From assembly GCA_012719395.1 (NCBI GenBank), contig JAAYAL010000080.1, positions 1 through 36,561 of the forward strand: a stretch of 36,561 nucleotides of DNA, in the 5' to 3' direction. Made by a program: the position numbers and the translations under genes. This DNA comes from Gaiellales bacterium. Lineage in GTDB: Bacteria; Actinomycetota; Thermoleophilia; RBG-16-64-13. Numbering within the stretch: the stretch's first letter is position 1; each line of letters starts with the position of its first letter. The notes under the pieces are model-generated. The model worked only from the letters and a program-made list of their open reading frames with translations, was not told the DNA's origin and did not search any database. This document shows, one piece after another, positions 8,050 through 16,142 of the stretch.

Positions 8050-8076
8050 TCGAAGAGTTACATTCGAAAGGTTACA
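8050..8076 (+). repeat. Tandem 13-bp direct repeat upstream of the ABC transporter
   Basis: TCGAAGAGTTACA (8050-8062) and TCGAAAGGTTACA (8064-8076) match at 11 of 13 positions with a 14-bp period, ending 24 bases before the ATPase start codon. The block is AT-richer than its surroundings. A repeated element in this position could be an operator for a regulator of the exporter or part of its promoter. No regulator gene is adjacent. Confidence 0.45.
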
Positions 8077-8100
8077 GCACCGGCCCGGGCGAGGAGGGAG

Positions 8101-8970
8101 ATGACAGGCATGCAACCGCCTATCCAGGCCCAGGATATCCGTTACGCCTACGGCGAACTGGAGGCCGTCAAGGGCATCAGCTTCGAGGTCGGCCCCGGTG
8201 AGATCCTGGGCTTCCTGGGCCCGAACGGTGCAGGCAAGTCCACCACCATCAAGGTTCTTACCGGGCAGCTGTCCCCCTGCTCCGGCCGGGCCCTCATCCT
8301 GGGGCGCAGCGTGCACGAGCACAGCGCCGAGGTGCAGGCCCTCATCGGTGTGTGCTTCGAGGAGAAGAACCTCTACCTCAACATGTCGGTGAAGGAGAAT
8401 CTCGATTTCTTCGCCCGGCTCTTCTCGCTCAAGCACTTCGACGCCATGCCCCTGCTGAGGCGCGTGGGCCTGGCCGACCGCGCCAAGGACCGCGCCAAGA
8501 ACCTCTCCAAGGGCATGAAGCAGCGCCTCATGATGGCCAGGGCCCTGGTCAACAGCCCCAGCGTGCTCTTCCTGGACGAGCCCACCGACGGCCTCGATCC
8601 CATCTCCAGCCAGGCCATCCGCCAGGTCATCAGAGAAGAAGCCGCCCGCGGCGCCGCCGTGCTGCTCACCACCCACGACATGCTGGAGGCCGACGCCCTC
8701 TCCCAGAGGGTGGCCTTCATCAACGAGGGGCGCATCGTGGCGCTGGACACGCCGGAGAGCCTCAAGCTCGCGCACGGCAAGCGCTCCGTCAAGATGCGGA
8801 TGCACGGGACGCAGGGCGTGCGGGAGGTGGTGGTGGCGCTCGACGAGGCCGATGCCGGCGACAAGCTGAGGGCGGCCGTGGCAGACGAGGGCCTCATGAC
8901 CATCCACACCGAGGAAGCCACGCTGGAGGCCATCTTCATCAAGCTCACCGGCCGGAGGTTGGAGGGATGA
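8101..8970 (+). CDS. ABC transporter ATP-binding protein (ABC-2/drug-export type)
   Basis: This 289-residue ATPase energises the two permeases that follow. Walker A is GPNGAGKSTT (40-49), the signature is LSKGMKQ (135-141), Walker B is VLFLDEP (155-161) with catalytic Glu160, and the switch His is in LLTTHD (His192). The C-terminal 70-80 residues form the small beta-domain common in CcmA/NatA-like ATPases (DrrA, NatA). The start is ATG 8101, where AGGAGG is only 3 bases away. ATG 8110 (MQPPIQAQ) is an equally good choice because its spacing from GGGAG is better. It is likely to drive efflux of a drug, ion or lipid; the substrate is unknown. Confidence 0.9.
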   Translation: MTGMQPPIQAQDIRYAYGELEAVKGISFEVGPGEILGFLGPNGAGKSTTIKVLTGQLSPCSGRALILGRSVHEHSAEVQALIGVCFEEKNLYLNMSVKENLDFFARLFSLKHFDAMPLLRRVGLADRAKDRAKNLSKGMKQRLMMARALVNSPSVLFLDEPTDGLDPISSQAIRQVIREEAARGAAVLLTTHDMLEADALSQRVAFINEGRIVALDTPESLKLAHGKRSVKMRMHGTQGVREVVVALDEADAGDKLRAAVADEGLMTIHTEEATLEAIFIKLTGRRLEG

Positions 8971-8998
8971 GCCGGCTCACCGACCGACGACGAGGAGC

Positions 8999-10096
8999 AT
9001 GAGCCGCTGGGGCATCATCGGGGCCATCATCCGCAAGGACCTGGTGGAGTTCTCCCGCGATCGCCTGTGGGTGTTCCTCTCTGTGCTGGGCCTGGTGTTC
9101 TACGTGGTCCTGTTCTGGCTGACGCCGGCAAATGTGGACGAGACCCTGGTGGTGGGCGTGCACGGCGAAGGCTTGGAGCAGGCGCTGGAGCAGTACACCG
9201 CCGGGCAGGCAAAGGGCATCCGCCTGGTGCCCTTTGCCTCCGCGGAGGAACTGAGAGCGGCGGTGGAGGGTGCGCCGGGCACGTCGGAACGCGTGCTCAT
9301 GGGCATCGCGTTCCCGGATGACTTCCTGGCGGCGGCCCGGGAGGGCCGCGGCGGCACGGTCACAGTGCTGGTGGACGCCTCCGTGCCCTCGGAGACCAGG
9401 GTGGCGTTGTCCGCCTTTGTGCGCGAAACGGCGTATGCACTGGCCGGGGACGATCTTCCTGTCACCGCCCCCGACCAGCAGACGGTCATTCTGGGCCCGG
9501 ATCGGGCCGGTGACCAGATCCCTTTCCGCGACAAGATGCGCCCCTTCTTCGCCTTCTTCGTGCTGCTGGTGGAGGCAATGGCCTTGGCCTCGCTGGTGAG
9601 CACTGAGATCCAGGATCACACCGTCACCGCGCTGCTGGTGACCCCGGCGCGCACGGCGGACATCCTCGTGGCCAAGAGCACCGTGGGCACAGGCCTGGCC
9701 TTCTCGCAGGCGGTCATCCTGCTGCTGGCCCTGCGGGCCTTCGGCGCCAACTGGCCCGCCCTCCTGCTCACCCTGCTGCTGGGGGCGATAATGGTCACGG
9801 GGCTGGGCATGATCGCGGGCGCCGCCGGCAAGGACTTCATGGGCACCCTGTTCTACAGCATGCTCTTCATGATCGCCATGGTCGTCCCCGCCATGGCTGC
9901 GCTCTACCCGGGCCTGGCCTCCAGTTGGGTGCAGGCCATCCCCTCCTACGGCGTGGTGCAGGCCATTTTCGCCCTCACCACTGGGTCTACAGCCTGGGGC
10001 GATGTGGCCCGCTACCTGCTCATGGCGCTGGCGTGGTGCCTGGTGCTGTTCGGGATCGGGCTGCTGGTGTTGAAGCGCAAGGTGGAGAGTCTGTGA
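8999..10096 (+). CDS. ABC-2 type permease, first of two
   Basis: The protein has 365 residues. One membrane segment lies near residues 22-42 (LWVFLSVLGLVFYVVLFWL). A large extracytoplasmic domain (about 43-175) is followed by five or six membrane segments from about 178 to the end. This 1+5 layout is the ABC2_membrane_3 architecture of NatB/YhgE-like exporters. EIQDHTVTALLVTPAR, after the second segment, matches the conserved E-(R/D)-x-T-x-x-x-L-L-x-(T/S)-P motif of the family that contacts the ATPase. GAGGAG precedes the ATG. It is 28 bases downstream of the ATPase gene and probably forms a heterodimer with the next permease. Confidence 0.88.
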   Translation: MSRWGIIGAIIRKDLVEFSRDRLWVFLSVLGLVFYVVLFWLTPANVDETLVVGVHGEGLEQALEQYTAGQAKGIRLVPFASAEELRAAVEGAPGTSERVLMGIAFPDDFLAAAREGRGGTVTVLVDASVPSETRVALSAFVRETAYALAGDDLPVTAPDQQTVILGPDRAGDQIPFRDKMRPFFAFFVLLVEAMALASLVSTEIQDHTVTALLVTPARTADILVAKSTVGTGLAFSQAVILLLALRAFGANWPALLLTLLLGAIMVTGLGMIAGAAGKDFMGTLFYSMLFMIAMVVPAMAALYPGLASSWVQAIPSYGVVQAIFALTTGSTAWGDVARYLLMALAWCLVLFGIGLLVLKRKVESL

Positions 10097-10150
10097 GAGC
10101 CGCGGTGGACCGCGCGGGTGACAGGGCATGAGCCGCACGGGAGGCAGGCG

Positions 10151-11218
10151 ATGAACCCACTGCGCGTCTGGCGGGTGCTCCGCAAGGACTTGGCCCTGGG
10201 GCCGCGCTCCCCCTTCTTCCTGTGGGCAGTGGCTATCCCCGTGGTGGCCACCGTGCTGCTGCAGGTGGTGTTCGGCGGGCTATTCGCGCCCAAGCCCCGG
10301 CTGGGCATCGTTGACGACGGCGCCTCGGAGGTCGCCGTCGCCTACCAGGCCATGGACGGTATCGCCGTCACCATGGTGGCCGACGAGCCGGAGCTGAAGA
10401 GGCTGGTGGAGCAGCACCGCTTCGACGCCGGACTGGTGTTGCCGGCCGGCTTCGACGACGCCGTGCGCTCCGGGGCCAAGCCGCCTCTCCGATTCTTCCT
10501 GTCCGGGGGGAGCCTGGCCTCCAACCGCATCGTGTTGGCGGTGACCACCATCGACCTGGTGAGGGCCGTGGAGGGGTCGGCGCCCCCGGTGGACGTGCAA
10601 ATGGAGATTCTTGGTGCCGCCGATTGGCTGCCCCTCTCCGCACGCATGGTACCGCTGCTGGTGATGTTCTCCCTCATGATTGCCGGCATGTTCTTGCCGG
10701 CCACAGCGCTGGTGGAGGAGAAGGAACGGCGCACGCTGAGCGCCCTGCTGGTGACACCCGTGAAGCTGCCCGAGGTGCTGGCGGCCAAGGCCCTGCTGGG
10801 CATCCTGCTGGCGCTGGTCATGGGCCTGGTGACGCTGCTGCTCAACAACGCGCTGGGCGGCGACGTGGGCACATTGCTGCTGGCCATGGTGGTGGCCGCG
10901 CTCATGTCTGCCGAGGTGGGGCTGCTCTACGGCGTGGTGTCCAGAGACATGAAAGCCCTCTTCGCCCTCTTCAAGGGGCTCAACATCTTCCTATTGGCCC
11001 CGGTCGTCTTCTACCTCTTCCCCGAGTGGCCGCAGTGGATCCCCAAAGTGCTGCCCACCTACTGGATCATCAATCCCATCTTCGACGTGGCCGTCAAGGG
11101 GGCGGGGCTGGGCAGCGTGTGGATCCAGCTCATGATCGCCTTGGCCATCTGCGTGGTGCTGGCCGTTGCCATCGTGAGCCTGACGCGCCGGCTGGAGCGC
11201 ACCCTGGCCGCCGGGTAG
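10151..11218 (+). CDS. ABC-2 type permease, second of two
   Basis: The protein has 355 residues and the same plan as its neighbour: a first membrane segment near residues 17-38, an extracytoplasmic domain to about 165, then a membrane bundle. EEKERRTLSALLVTPVKLPE is the conserved cytoplasmic motif found in ABC-2 permeases. The start is ATG 10151, preceded by GGGAGG at a 6-base gap. An in-frame GTG at 10118 would add 11 residues but has no ribosome binding site. It is the last gene of the three-gene export operon. With the previous protein it should form an asymmetric channel. Confidence 0.88.
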   Translation: MNPLRVWRVLRKDLALGPRSPFFLWAVAIPVVATVLLQVVFGGLFAPKPRLGIVDDGASEVAVAYQAMDGIAVTMVADEPELKRLVEQHRFDAGLVLPAGFDDAVRSGAKPPLRFFLSGGSLASNRIVLAVTTIDLVRAVEGSAPPVDVQMEILGAADWLPLSARMVPLLVMFSLMIAGMFLPATALVEEKERRTLSALLVTPVKLPEVLAAKALLGILLALVMGLVTLLLNNALGGDVGTLLLAMVVAALMSAEVGLLYGVVSRDMKALFALFKGLNIFLLAPVVFYLFPEWPQWIPKVLPTYWIINPIFDVAVKGAGLGSVWIQLMIALAICVVLAVAIVSLTRRLERTLAAG

Positions 11219-11374
11219 ACGTCCCGCCTGTGGTAGCCCCCGCGGAGCACCGGGCGGCGTCACGAGCGAAGAGCGAGGCCCCGCCCCCACTCCGGCCGAC
11301 CATCGAGACCCAAAGCGCACAGCGCCCTGCGGCGTCTACGCGAGCGCGCATCCACGCAGCCGCCCGTATCCCGC

Positions 11375-12142
11375 CTACACGCCCAGAACGGGGATCCCCC
11401 TGCCCGCCAGGTAGTCCTTGACCTGTCGGACGGTGAACGTCCGGAAATGGAAGACGGAAGCAGCCAGCAGCGCCGCAGCCTTACCCTCAGCCACACCTTC
11501 ATAGAAGTGCTGAAGCGTCCCCGCGCCTCCGGAGGCGATGACGGGCAGACCGACCGCCTCGGCGATGGCGCGGGTGAAGGGGAGATCATATCCGGCCAGA
11601 GTGCCGTCGCCATCCATGCTGGTGGGAAGGATCTGGCCCGCGCCCAGCGACTCGCACTCCCGGGCCCATTCCACCGCATCACGCCCGAGGGGCTTGGTCC
11701 CCCCGGCCGCCACCACCTCGAAGCCGGAAGGCATTTCCGGGTTGCGCCGGCCGTCAATGGCCACCAGCACGCGGCCCGAGCCGTATCGGCCGGCCGCGTC
11801 CTCAATCAAAGCCGGGTGAGCCAGGGCCGCCGTATTGATGGAAGCCTTGCTCACGCCAACCTGGAACAGCGCTTCGATGTCATCCAGGGACGAGATACCG
11901 CCTCCCACCACGAGGGGGATGTGCAACACTTCGGCCACCTGCCGAAACCAACCCAGGCGAGTCTTGCGGTTCTCCACCGTGGCGGCGATGTCCAGCATGG
12001 CCACCTCGTCCGCTCCCTCCTGCTGGTAGAAGAGGGCATTCTCCACGGGGTCGCCGGCGTCACGGACATTCACGAAGTGGACGCCCTTGACCACCCTTCC
12101 CTCCTTCATATCCAAGCAGGGGATGATTCTCACCGGCTCCAT
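11375..12142 (-). CDS. hisF: Imidazole glycerol phosphate synthase cyclase subunit HisF
   Basis: HisF cyclises PRFAR, using ammonia from HisH, to imidazole glycerol phosphate and AICAR in histidine synthesis. The protein has 255 residues with the full (beta/alpha)8-barrel markers: RIIPCLDMKEGRVVKG with Asp11, and LVAIDGRR with Asp130. These two catalytic acids fall at exactly the canonical positions. SMDGDGTLAGYDL and IASGGAGTLQHFYEG form the phosphate sites. The ATG at 12142 has GGGAGG 5 bases upstream; an in-frame start at 12160 would add six residues without a good site. No other his gene lies in the window, so it is a stand-alone copy, divergent from the sensor phosphatase. Confidence 0.93.
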   Translation of the reverse strand: MEPVRIIPCLDMKEGRVVKGVHFVNVRDAGDPVENALFYQQEGADEVAMLDIAATVENRKTRLGWFRQVAEVLHIPLVVGGGISSLDDIEALFQVGVSKASINTAALAHPALIEDAAGRYGSGRVLVAIDGRRNPEMPSGFEVVAAGGTKPLGRDAVEWARECESLGAGQILPTSMDGDGTLAGYDLPFTRAIAEAVGLPVIASGGAGTLQHFYEGVAEGKAAALLAASVFHFRTFTVRQVKDYLAGRGIPVLGV

Positions 12143-12184
12143 GCAGACCTCCCGCCTCATACCTCAGCCTGAGCTAAGCCATTT

Positions 12185-12214
12185 TGCATATCACTCAGAG
12201 GCCCACTGTGTCAA
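12185..12214 (-). promoter_or_regulatory. Predicted hisF promoter
   Basis: On the minus strand there is a perfect TTGACA (12214-12209). After 18 bases comes TATGCA (12190-12185), a weak -10. This would give a leader of roughly 35 bases before the hisF ATG, with the GGGAGG site inside it. The -35 overlaps the region used by the divergent promoter. Confidence 0.4.
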
Positions 12215-12220
12215 ATCACC

Positions 12221-12254
12221 CGGACATCCCAGCAAACACAGTTATACTCAATTC
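12221..12254 (+). promoter_or_regulatory. Predicted promoter giving a leaderless mRNA for the sensor phosphatase
   Basis: CGGACA (12221-12226, 4 of 6 to the -35 consensus), a 16-base spacer and TATACT (12243-12248, 5 of 6 to TATAAT) are followed after only 6 bases by the GTG at 12255. Transcription would then begin at or next to the start codon. No purine-rich ribosome binding site exists before this GTG. Confidence 0.5.
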
Positions 12255-15200
12255 GTGGGTCATTCCGGTACAGCCACCGCATACCGCTCATTCCTGCTTG
12301 AGCCGTGCCTGTCCAACCTGGAGCGTGTGCGCGCCTTCATTGAGGAGGTGGGTTCCCAGGCGGGGCTGAGCTCCAGTCGCGTCTTCGACATCAAGGTGGC
12401 AGTGTCCGAGGCCTGTGCCAACGCCATAGAGCACGTGGCGGAGGACCAGGTGGACGTGAGCACCAGGATGTTCCACGACCGCCTGGAGGTAGACGTGGCA
12501 TCGCCGCAACCGTTCCTGGTGCCTTCCCCTGAGCGCAGCGAGCGCGGTCGGCACCGCGGCCTGGGCCTCCCCATTATGGCCTCGCTCTCTGACCACCTGG
12601 CCGTCCACACCACCCCCGAGGGCGGCACGCTCATCACGCTCACGTTCTACCGGCCCTCGGTAGTGAGGGAGAAGGCGGAAGACCCACTCCCACCCTCCGT
12701 GCGCAGGTTGGTGGAACAGAACGCTCTGGTCTCCTCCATTGTTGACGCGGTGCCGGTGAGCATGTTCGTGCTTGATCCCGATCTCCGTTTCCAGTGGGCC
12801 AATCGCGCACTCCTGGATCAGCTGCAAGAACCCTACTGTTCACAGGGAGTCGTGGGCGCCACGCTGACAGAGGTCATCCCCAGCCTGGCGGAACTGGGCG
12901 CCAGCGAGAAGCTCCGTCGGGTATCCAAGCGCGGCGGGCGCACGTTGCCGAAAGAAGAAACCGTGCGCCATACCCGCGGCGACGTCCTACACGTTGTGTG
13001 GCAGGCCGTGTCGCTGGTGGGTGACAAGCCCACCCCACCGTATGACATTCTCCTCATTACCTCAGACATCACCGACCGCCGGCGCGCGGAGCATGGTCTG
13101 CGCGAAAGCGAGGAACGCTTCCGCTCACTCTACGATGGAAGTCCGGACGCCGTGCTGCTGACCCGATCGGACGGCAGTGTTCACTCGGCCAATGCCGCGG
13201 CCCGACAGCTCTTCCAGTTGCCGGAGAAAATGGTGCCGGAAACCACCATCTCCGCTCTGGTCGTAGCCGACGACCGCCTTACCGCGGCGAGAATGGAGCA
13301 CAATCACCATGGCCACAGCACTGGGGAGCTCACTTTCCGTCGGGGAGACGGAGCCACGTTCGAGGGCGAGTTCTCCTCCCACTCCTTCCTGAGCGCGGAC
13401 GGCCGGCAGGAAACCAGCCTTTTCGTCCGCGATATCACAGAGCGCAAGCGGACCGAAGAGGCTGCCCGCCGGGCGGCGGAATCCAACGCCTTCCGCGTGG
13501 CCCTTGACGACGCACTGCGGGAAGCCACCGACCCCGAGGAGATCCGTGTCGCCGCCGCCCATCTCCTTCGGCAGCTCTTTGGCGGAGCAGAGGCCACCTA
13601 CCGTGAGATCCTGGAGGAGACGGGCATTCCCGCCTCCACCGAATACGCCGACGGCCGGGTCCGCTCTCGCCTGAGCCTCCCGCTGTTCAAAGGGGGCCAT
13701 CCGGTGGCCGAACTCAGCGTGTGTGCACCCCAACCACGGCTGTGGTCGGAGACGGACATGGCGCTCATCGCCGAGACGGCCGAGCGCATCTGGCAGGCCA
13801 TCGAGCGGGCGCGGGCCGAGAAAGCGCTCAGGGAGAGCGAAGAGCGCTTCCGCACCATGTTCGAGCGTCACACGGCTGTCATGCTGCTCCTGGATCCGGA
13901 GACCGGCGCCATCGTGGATGGCAACACCGCCGCCGTGGAGTTCTACGGCTACTCAAAAGAGCAGCTCACGCGCATGCGCATCGAGGACATCAACATGCTG
14001 CCCGAAGCCGAGGTGGCCGCAGGACGCCGGGAGGCTTTCGCAGGGCAACACCACAAGTTCGTGTTCCCCCACCGACTGGCTGACTCGCAGGTGCGCTGGG
14101 TCGACGTGTATTCGGCACCCATGGATCTGCACGGCACGACACTCTTGTTCTCAGTGATCCACGACATCACCGAGCGCAAAGAGGCCGAGGACATGACGGC
14201 ACGCCAGACACGCATCGTGGAAGGCATCAACCGGATCTTCCGCGAAGCACTTCGTGCCCCCACGCTCCACGCGCTGGGACGCCAGTGCCTGCTGGTGGCC
14301 GAAGACATGACCGGGAGTGCCTTCGGCTTCATCGGGGAGATCCGAGGCGACGGACTCCTCTACCCCATCGCGCTGACAGACCCCGACATGGAAGGGGCCG
14401 CCTTCAGCCAGAGTGTTGGGCATCGCAAGCTCCCCACCCTCCTTGTGGGTGGAGAGCACCCCAGCAGCATGCTCAACGGGAACCAGGGCTTCTTCACCAA
14501 TACCCCGGCGCCCTCGCTCTTTCCGCAAGGCCTGCCGGCCGGTCATCCCACCTTGGCATGCTTTCTGGGGGTCCCGCTACAGGAGGGTGGACGCATGATG
14601 GGAATGCTGGCGCTGGCCAACCGTCCCGGAGGATATGGACAGGAGGATCTGGAGACGGTCACGGCATTGGCGCCCGCCATCTCCGATGCCCTGTCCCGCA
14701 AGCGGGCGGAAGAGGAGCTGCGGCGCAGCGAAGAGCGCCATCTGGCATTGGCGCGGGAGAAGGAGCGCCTCTATGAGGAGCAGCGCACCATCGCCCAGAA
14801 GCTGCAGATGGCGTTCATTCACGTCCCGGCTCGCATCGGCGGCCTCAGTGTCGGCCATCTCTATCGCTCCGCCACCGAGGCGGCACGCGTGGGCGGGGAC
14901 TTCTACGACGTCTTCTCCGTGCGAGAGGGCAGCATCGCCATCCTGCTGGGAGACGTGGCAGGCCACGGCATAGATGCCGCCCGCGCCGCCACCCTCTCCA
15001 AGGACGCTGCACATGCCTTCAGTCACCAGTCTGTCCGACCGGAAGTCGTGTTGCGGCGCGTCAATGAGCTGTTGGTGGAAAGCCTTCCCGAGGGCTTCGT
15101 GACCATGTTCTTCGGCGTGCTGGACCTGGCCACCGGCGCCCTCCGCTACGGGTCGGCGGGACATCCCCAACCACTGCTTCGCCGTGAGGCAGGCGGACTG

Positions 15201-15491
15201 GACCGATTGAAGCTCGGCGAGCTGCCCTTGGGCGTGTTCTCCGACGCAACGTGGACCACCTCAGAGGCAACGCTCAAGCCGGGCGATCTGCTCTTTCTCT
15301 ACACGGACGGTCTCACCGAAGCCCGGCGGCGGGGCCACCTATTCGGGGAGGAGGCCCTGGCCAAGGCCCTGCGTCGCCACCGCCGCTCACGGACAGTCGA
15401 CCTCCCACAGAACATCCTGAACGATGTCCTTCAATTCTCGGGCGGAGTGCTGCAAGACGACGTTGCCATACTGGCCCTCAAACGCAACTAG
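12255..15491 (+). CDS. Sensor phosphatase: RsbW-like HATPase, PAS/GAF sensors, SpoIIE-type PP2C phosphatase
   Basis: The protein has 1,078 residues and should act in partner-switching control of a sigma factor or of another STAS-domain target. Domains in order: anti-sigma-factor-type HATPase (about 14-135, N-box VSEACANAIEHV, G-box RGLGLPIM), PAS (150-280), PAS (284-405), GAF-like (410-525), PAS (526-650), GAF (650-820), a short coiled coil, and a SpoIIE/RsbU PP2C phosphatase (865-1078). The phosphatase keeps its metal-binding acids: Asp882 (GGDFYDV), Asp900 (LGDVAGHG), YTDGLTEA, and Asp1068-Asp1069. No membrane segment is seen, so it is probably cytosolic. The reading frame is open further upstream, but that part overlaps hisF and lacks a ribosome site. 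GTG 12255 is chosen because a promoter lies directly before it. Confidence 0.87.
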   Translation: MGHSGTATAYRSFLLEPCLSNLERVRAFIEEVGSQAGLSSSRVFDIKVAVSEACANAIEHVAEDQVDVSTRMFHDRLEVDVASPQPFLVPSPERSERGRHRGLGLPIMASLSDHLAVHTTPEGGTLITLTFYRPSVVREKAEDPLPPSVRRLVEQNALVSSIVDAVPVSMFVLDPDLRFQWANRALLDQLQEPYCSQGVVGATLTEVIPSLAELGASEKLRRVSKRGGRTLPKEETVRHTRGDVLHVVWQAVSLVGDKPTPPYDILLITSDITDRRRAEHGLRESEERFRSLYDGSPDAVLLTRSDGSVHSANAAARQLFQLPEKMVPETTISALVVADDRLTAARMEHNHHGHSTGELTFRRGDGATFEGEFSSHSFLSADGRQETSLFVRDITERKRTEEAARRAAESNAFRVALDDALREATDPEEIRVAAAHLLRQLFGGAEATYREILEETGIPASTEYADGRVRSRLSLPLFKGGHPVAELSVCAPQPRLWSETDMALIAETAERIWQAIERARAEKALRESEERFRTMFERHTAVMLLLDPETGAIVDGNTAAVEFYGYSKEQLTRMRIEDINMLPEAEVAAGRREAFAGQHHKFVFPHRLADSQVRWVDVYSAPMDLHGTTLLFSVIHDITERKEAEDMTARQTRIVEGINRIFREALRAPTLHALGRQCLLVAEDMTGSAFGFIGEIRGDGLLYPIALTDPDMEGAAFSQSVGHRKLPTLLVGGEHPSSMLNGNQGFFTNTPAPSLFPQGLPAGHPTLACFLGVPLQEGGRMMGMLALANRPGGYGQEDLETVTALAPAISDALSRKRAEEELRRSEERHLALAREKERLYEEQRTIAQKLQMAFIHVPARIGGLSVGHLYRSATEAARVGGDFYDVFSVREGSIAILLGDVAGHGIDAARAATLSKDAAHAFSHQSVRPEVVLRRVNELLVESLPEGFVTMFFGVLDLATGALRYGSAGHPQPLLRREAGGLDRLKLGELPLGVFSDATWTTSEATLKPGDLLFLYTDGLTEARRRGHLFGEEALAKALRRHRRSRTVDLPQNILNDVLQFSGGVLQDDVAILALKRN

Positions 15492-15527
15492 CCCCATCAA
15501 CGGGTGATATCGTGGGCTCCGGCCGCG

Positions 15528-15543
15528 GCCGGCGTGCGCCGGC
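15528..15543. terminator. GC hairpin between the sensor phosphatase and ybaK-like genes
   Basis: GCCGGCG-TG-CGCCGGC is a perfect 7-bp inverted repeat with a 2-base centre (or 6 bp with a 4-base loop), 37 bases after the phosphatase stop. It has no T-run, so it could be a factor-assisted terminator or an RNA-stabilising hairpin. Confidence 0.25.
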
Positions 15544-15620
15544 GAGGCCGAGCGTCTCCGCTGCACACGCAACGAAGACGGAGCTGTTCGAGCAAGGTGG
15601 GGGAGAAAGGGCCGGAGATC

Positions 15621-16094
15621 ATGAGCGTGGAGACCGTCAGACGTCTGTTCCGCGAGAAGGGGATTGAGAACGAGATCGTAGAGTTCGAACAGAGCAGCGC
15701 CACCGTGGACCTGGCGGCGCAGCGCCTGGGGGTGGCACCGGGTCTGATAGCCAAGACCCTGGCTGTCTGGGCGGGCGACACCCCGTTGGTGATCGTGGTC
15801 CGAGGTGACGCCAAGCTGGACAACCGCAAGTTCAAAGACACCTTCAAGGCCAAAGCCAGGATGCTGGGACCGGCCGAGGTGGAGGAGATCACCGGGCACG
15901 CGGTTGGTGGTGTCTGCCCCTTCGCGCTCCGCACGCCGGTGGACGTCTACCTGGACATCTCCCTACAGGCTTTCGAGCACGTGTATCCCGCGGCCGGAGG
16001 AGACAATACCGCCGTGCGCTTCACCCCCACCTCCTTGCGCGACGTCACCGGAGCCACCTGGGTGGACGTCTGCAAAGTCCCGGACAACGACTGA
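15621..16094 (+). CDS. YbaK/EbsC-type aminoacyl-tRNA deacylase
   Basis: The protein has 157 residues and the YbaK/ProX fold that hydrolyses mischarged tRNA (for example Cys-tRNA-Pro or Ala-tRNA-Pro) in the cytosol. Visible markers are VAPGLIAKTLAVW with Lys45 (equivalent to YbaK Lys46), VIVVRGDAKLDNRKFK, and the glycine loop HAVGGVCPFAL (93-103), where the family reads G-Y-x-x-G-G-x-x-P. The start is ATG 15621, with GGAG upstream. In-frame sequence back to 15504 is GC-hairpin DNA and is probably not coding. Which misacylated tRNA it edits cannot be told from sequence. Confidence 0.88.
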   Translation: MSVETVRRLFREKGIENEIVEFEQSSATVDLAAQRLGVAPGLIAKTLAVWAGDTPLVIVVRGDAKLDNRKFKDTFKAKARMLGPAEVEEITGHAVGGVCPFALRTPVDVYLDISLQAFEHVYPAAGGDNTAVRFTPTSLRDVTGATWVDVCKVPDND

Positions 16095-16142
16095 ACCGGC
16101 GGCAGAAAGGCGTCCACCCGGGGCAAGAAGGCCCACCTCGCC

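Noticed and set aside
12087-12254. Upstream extension of the sensor phosphatase from ATG 12087
   Set aside because: This part overlaps the hisF coding region and both promoters, has non-coding codon character and no ribosome site.
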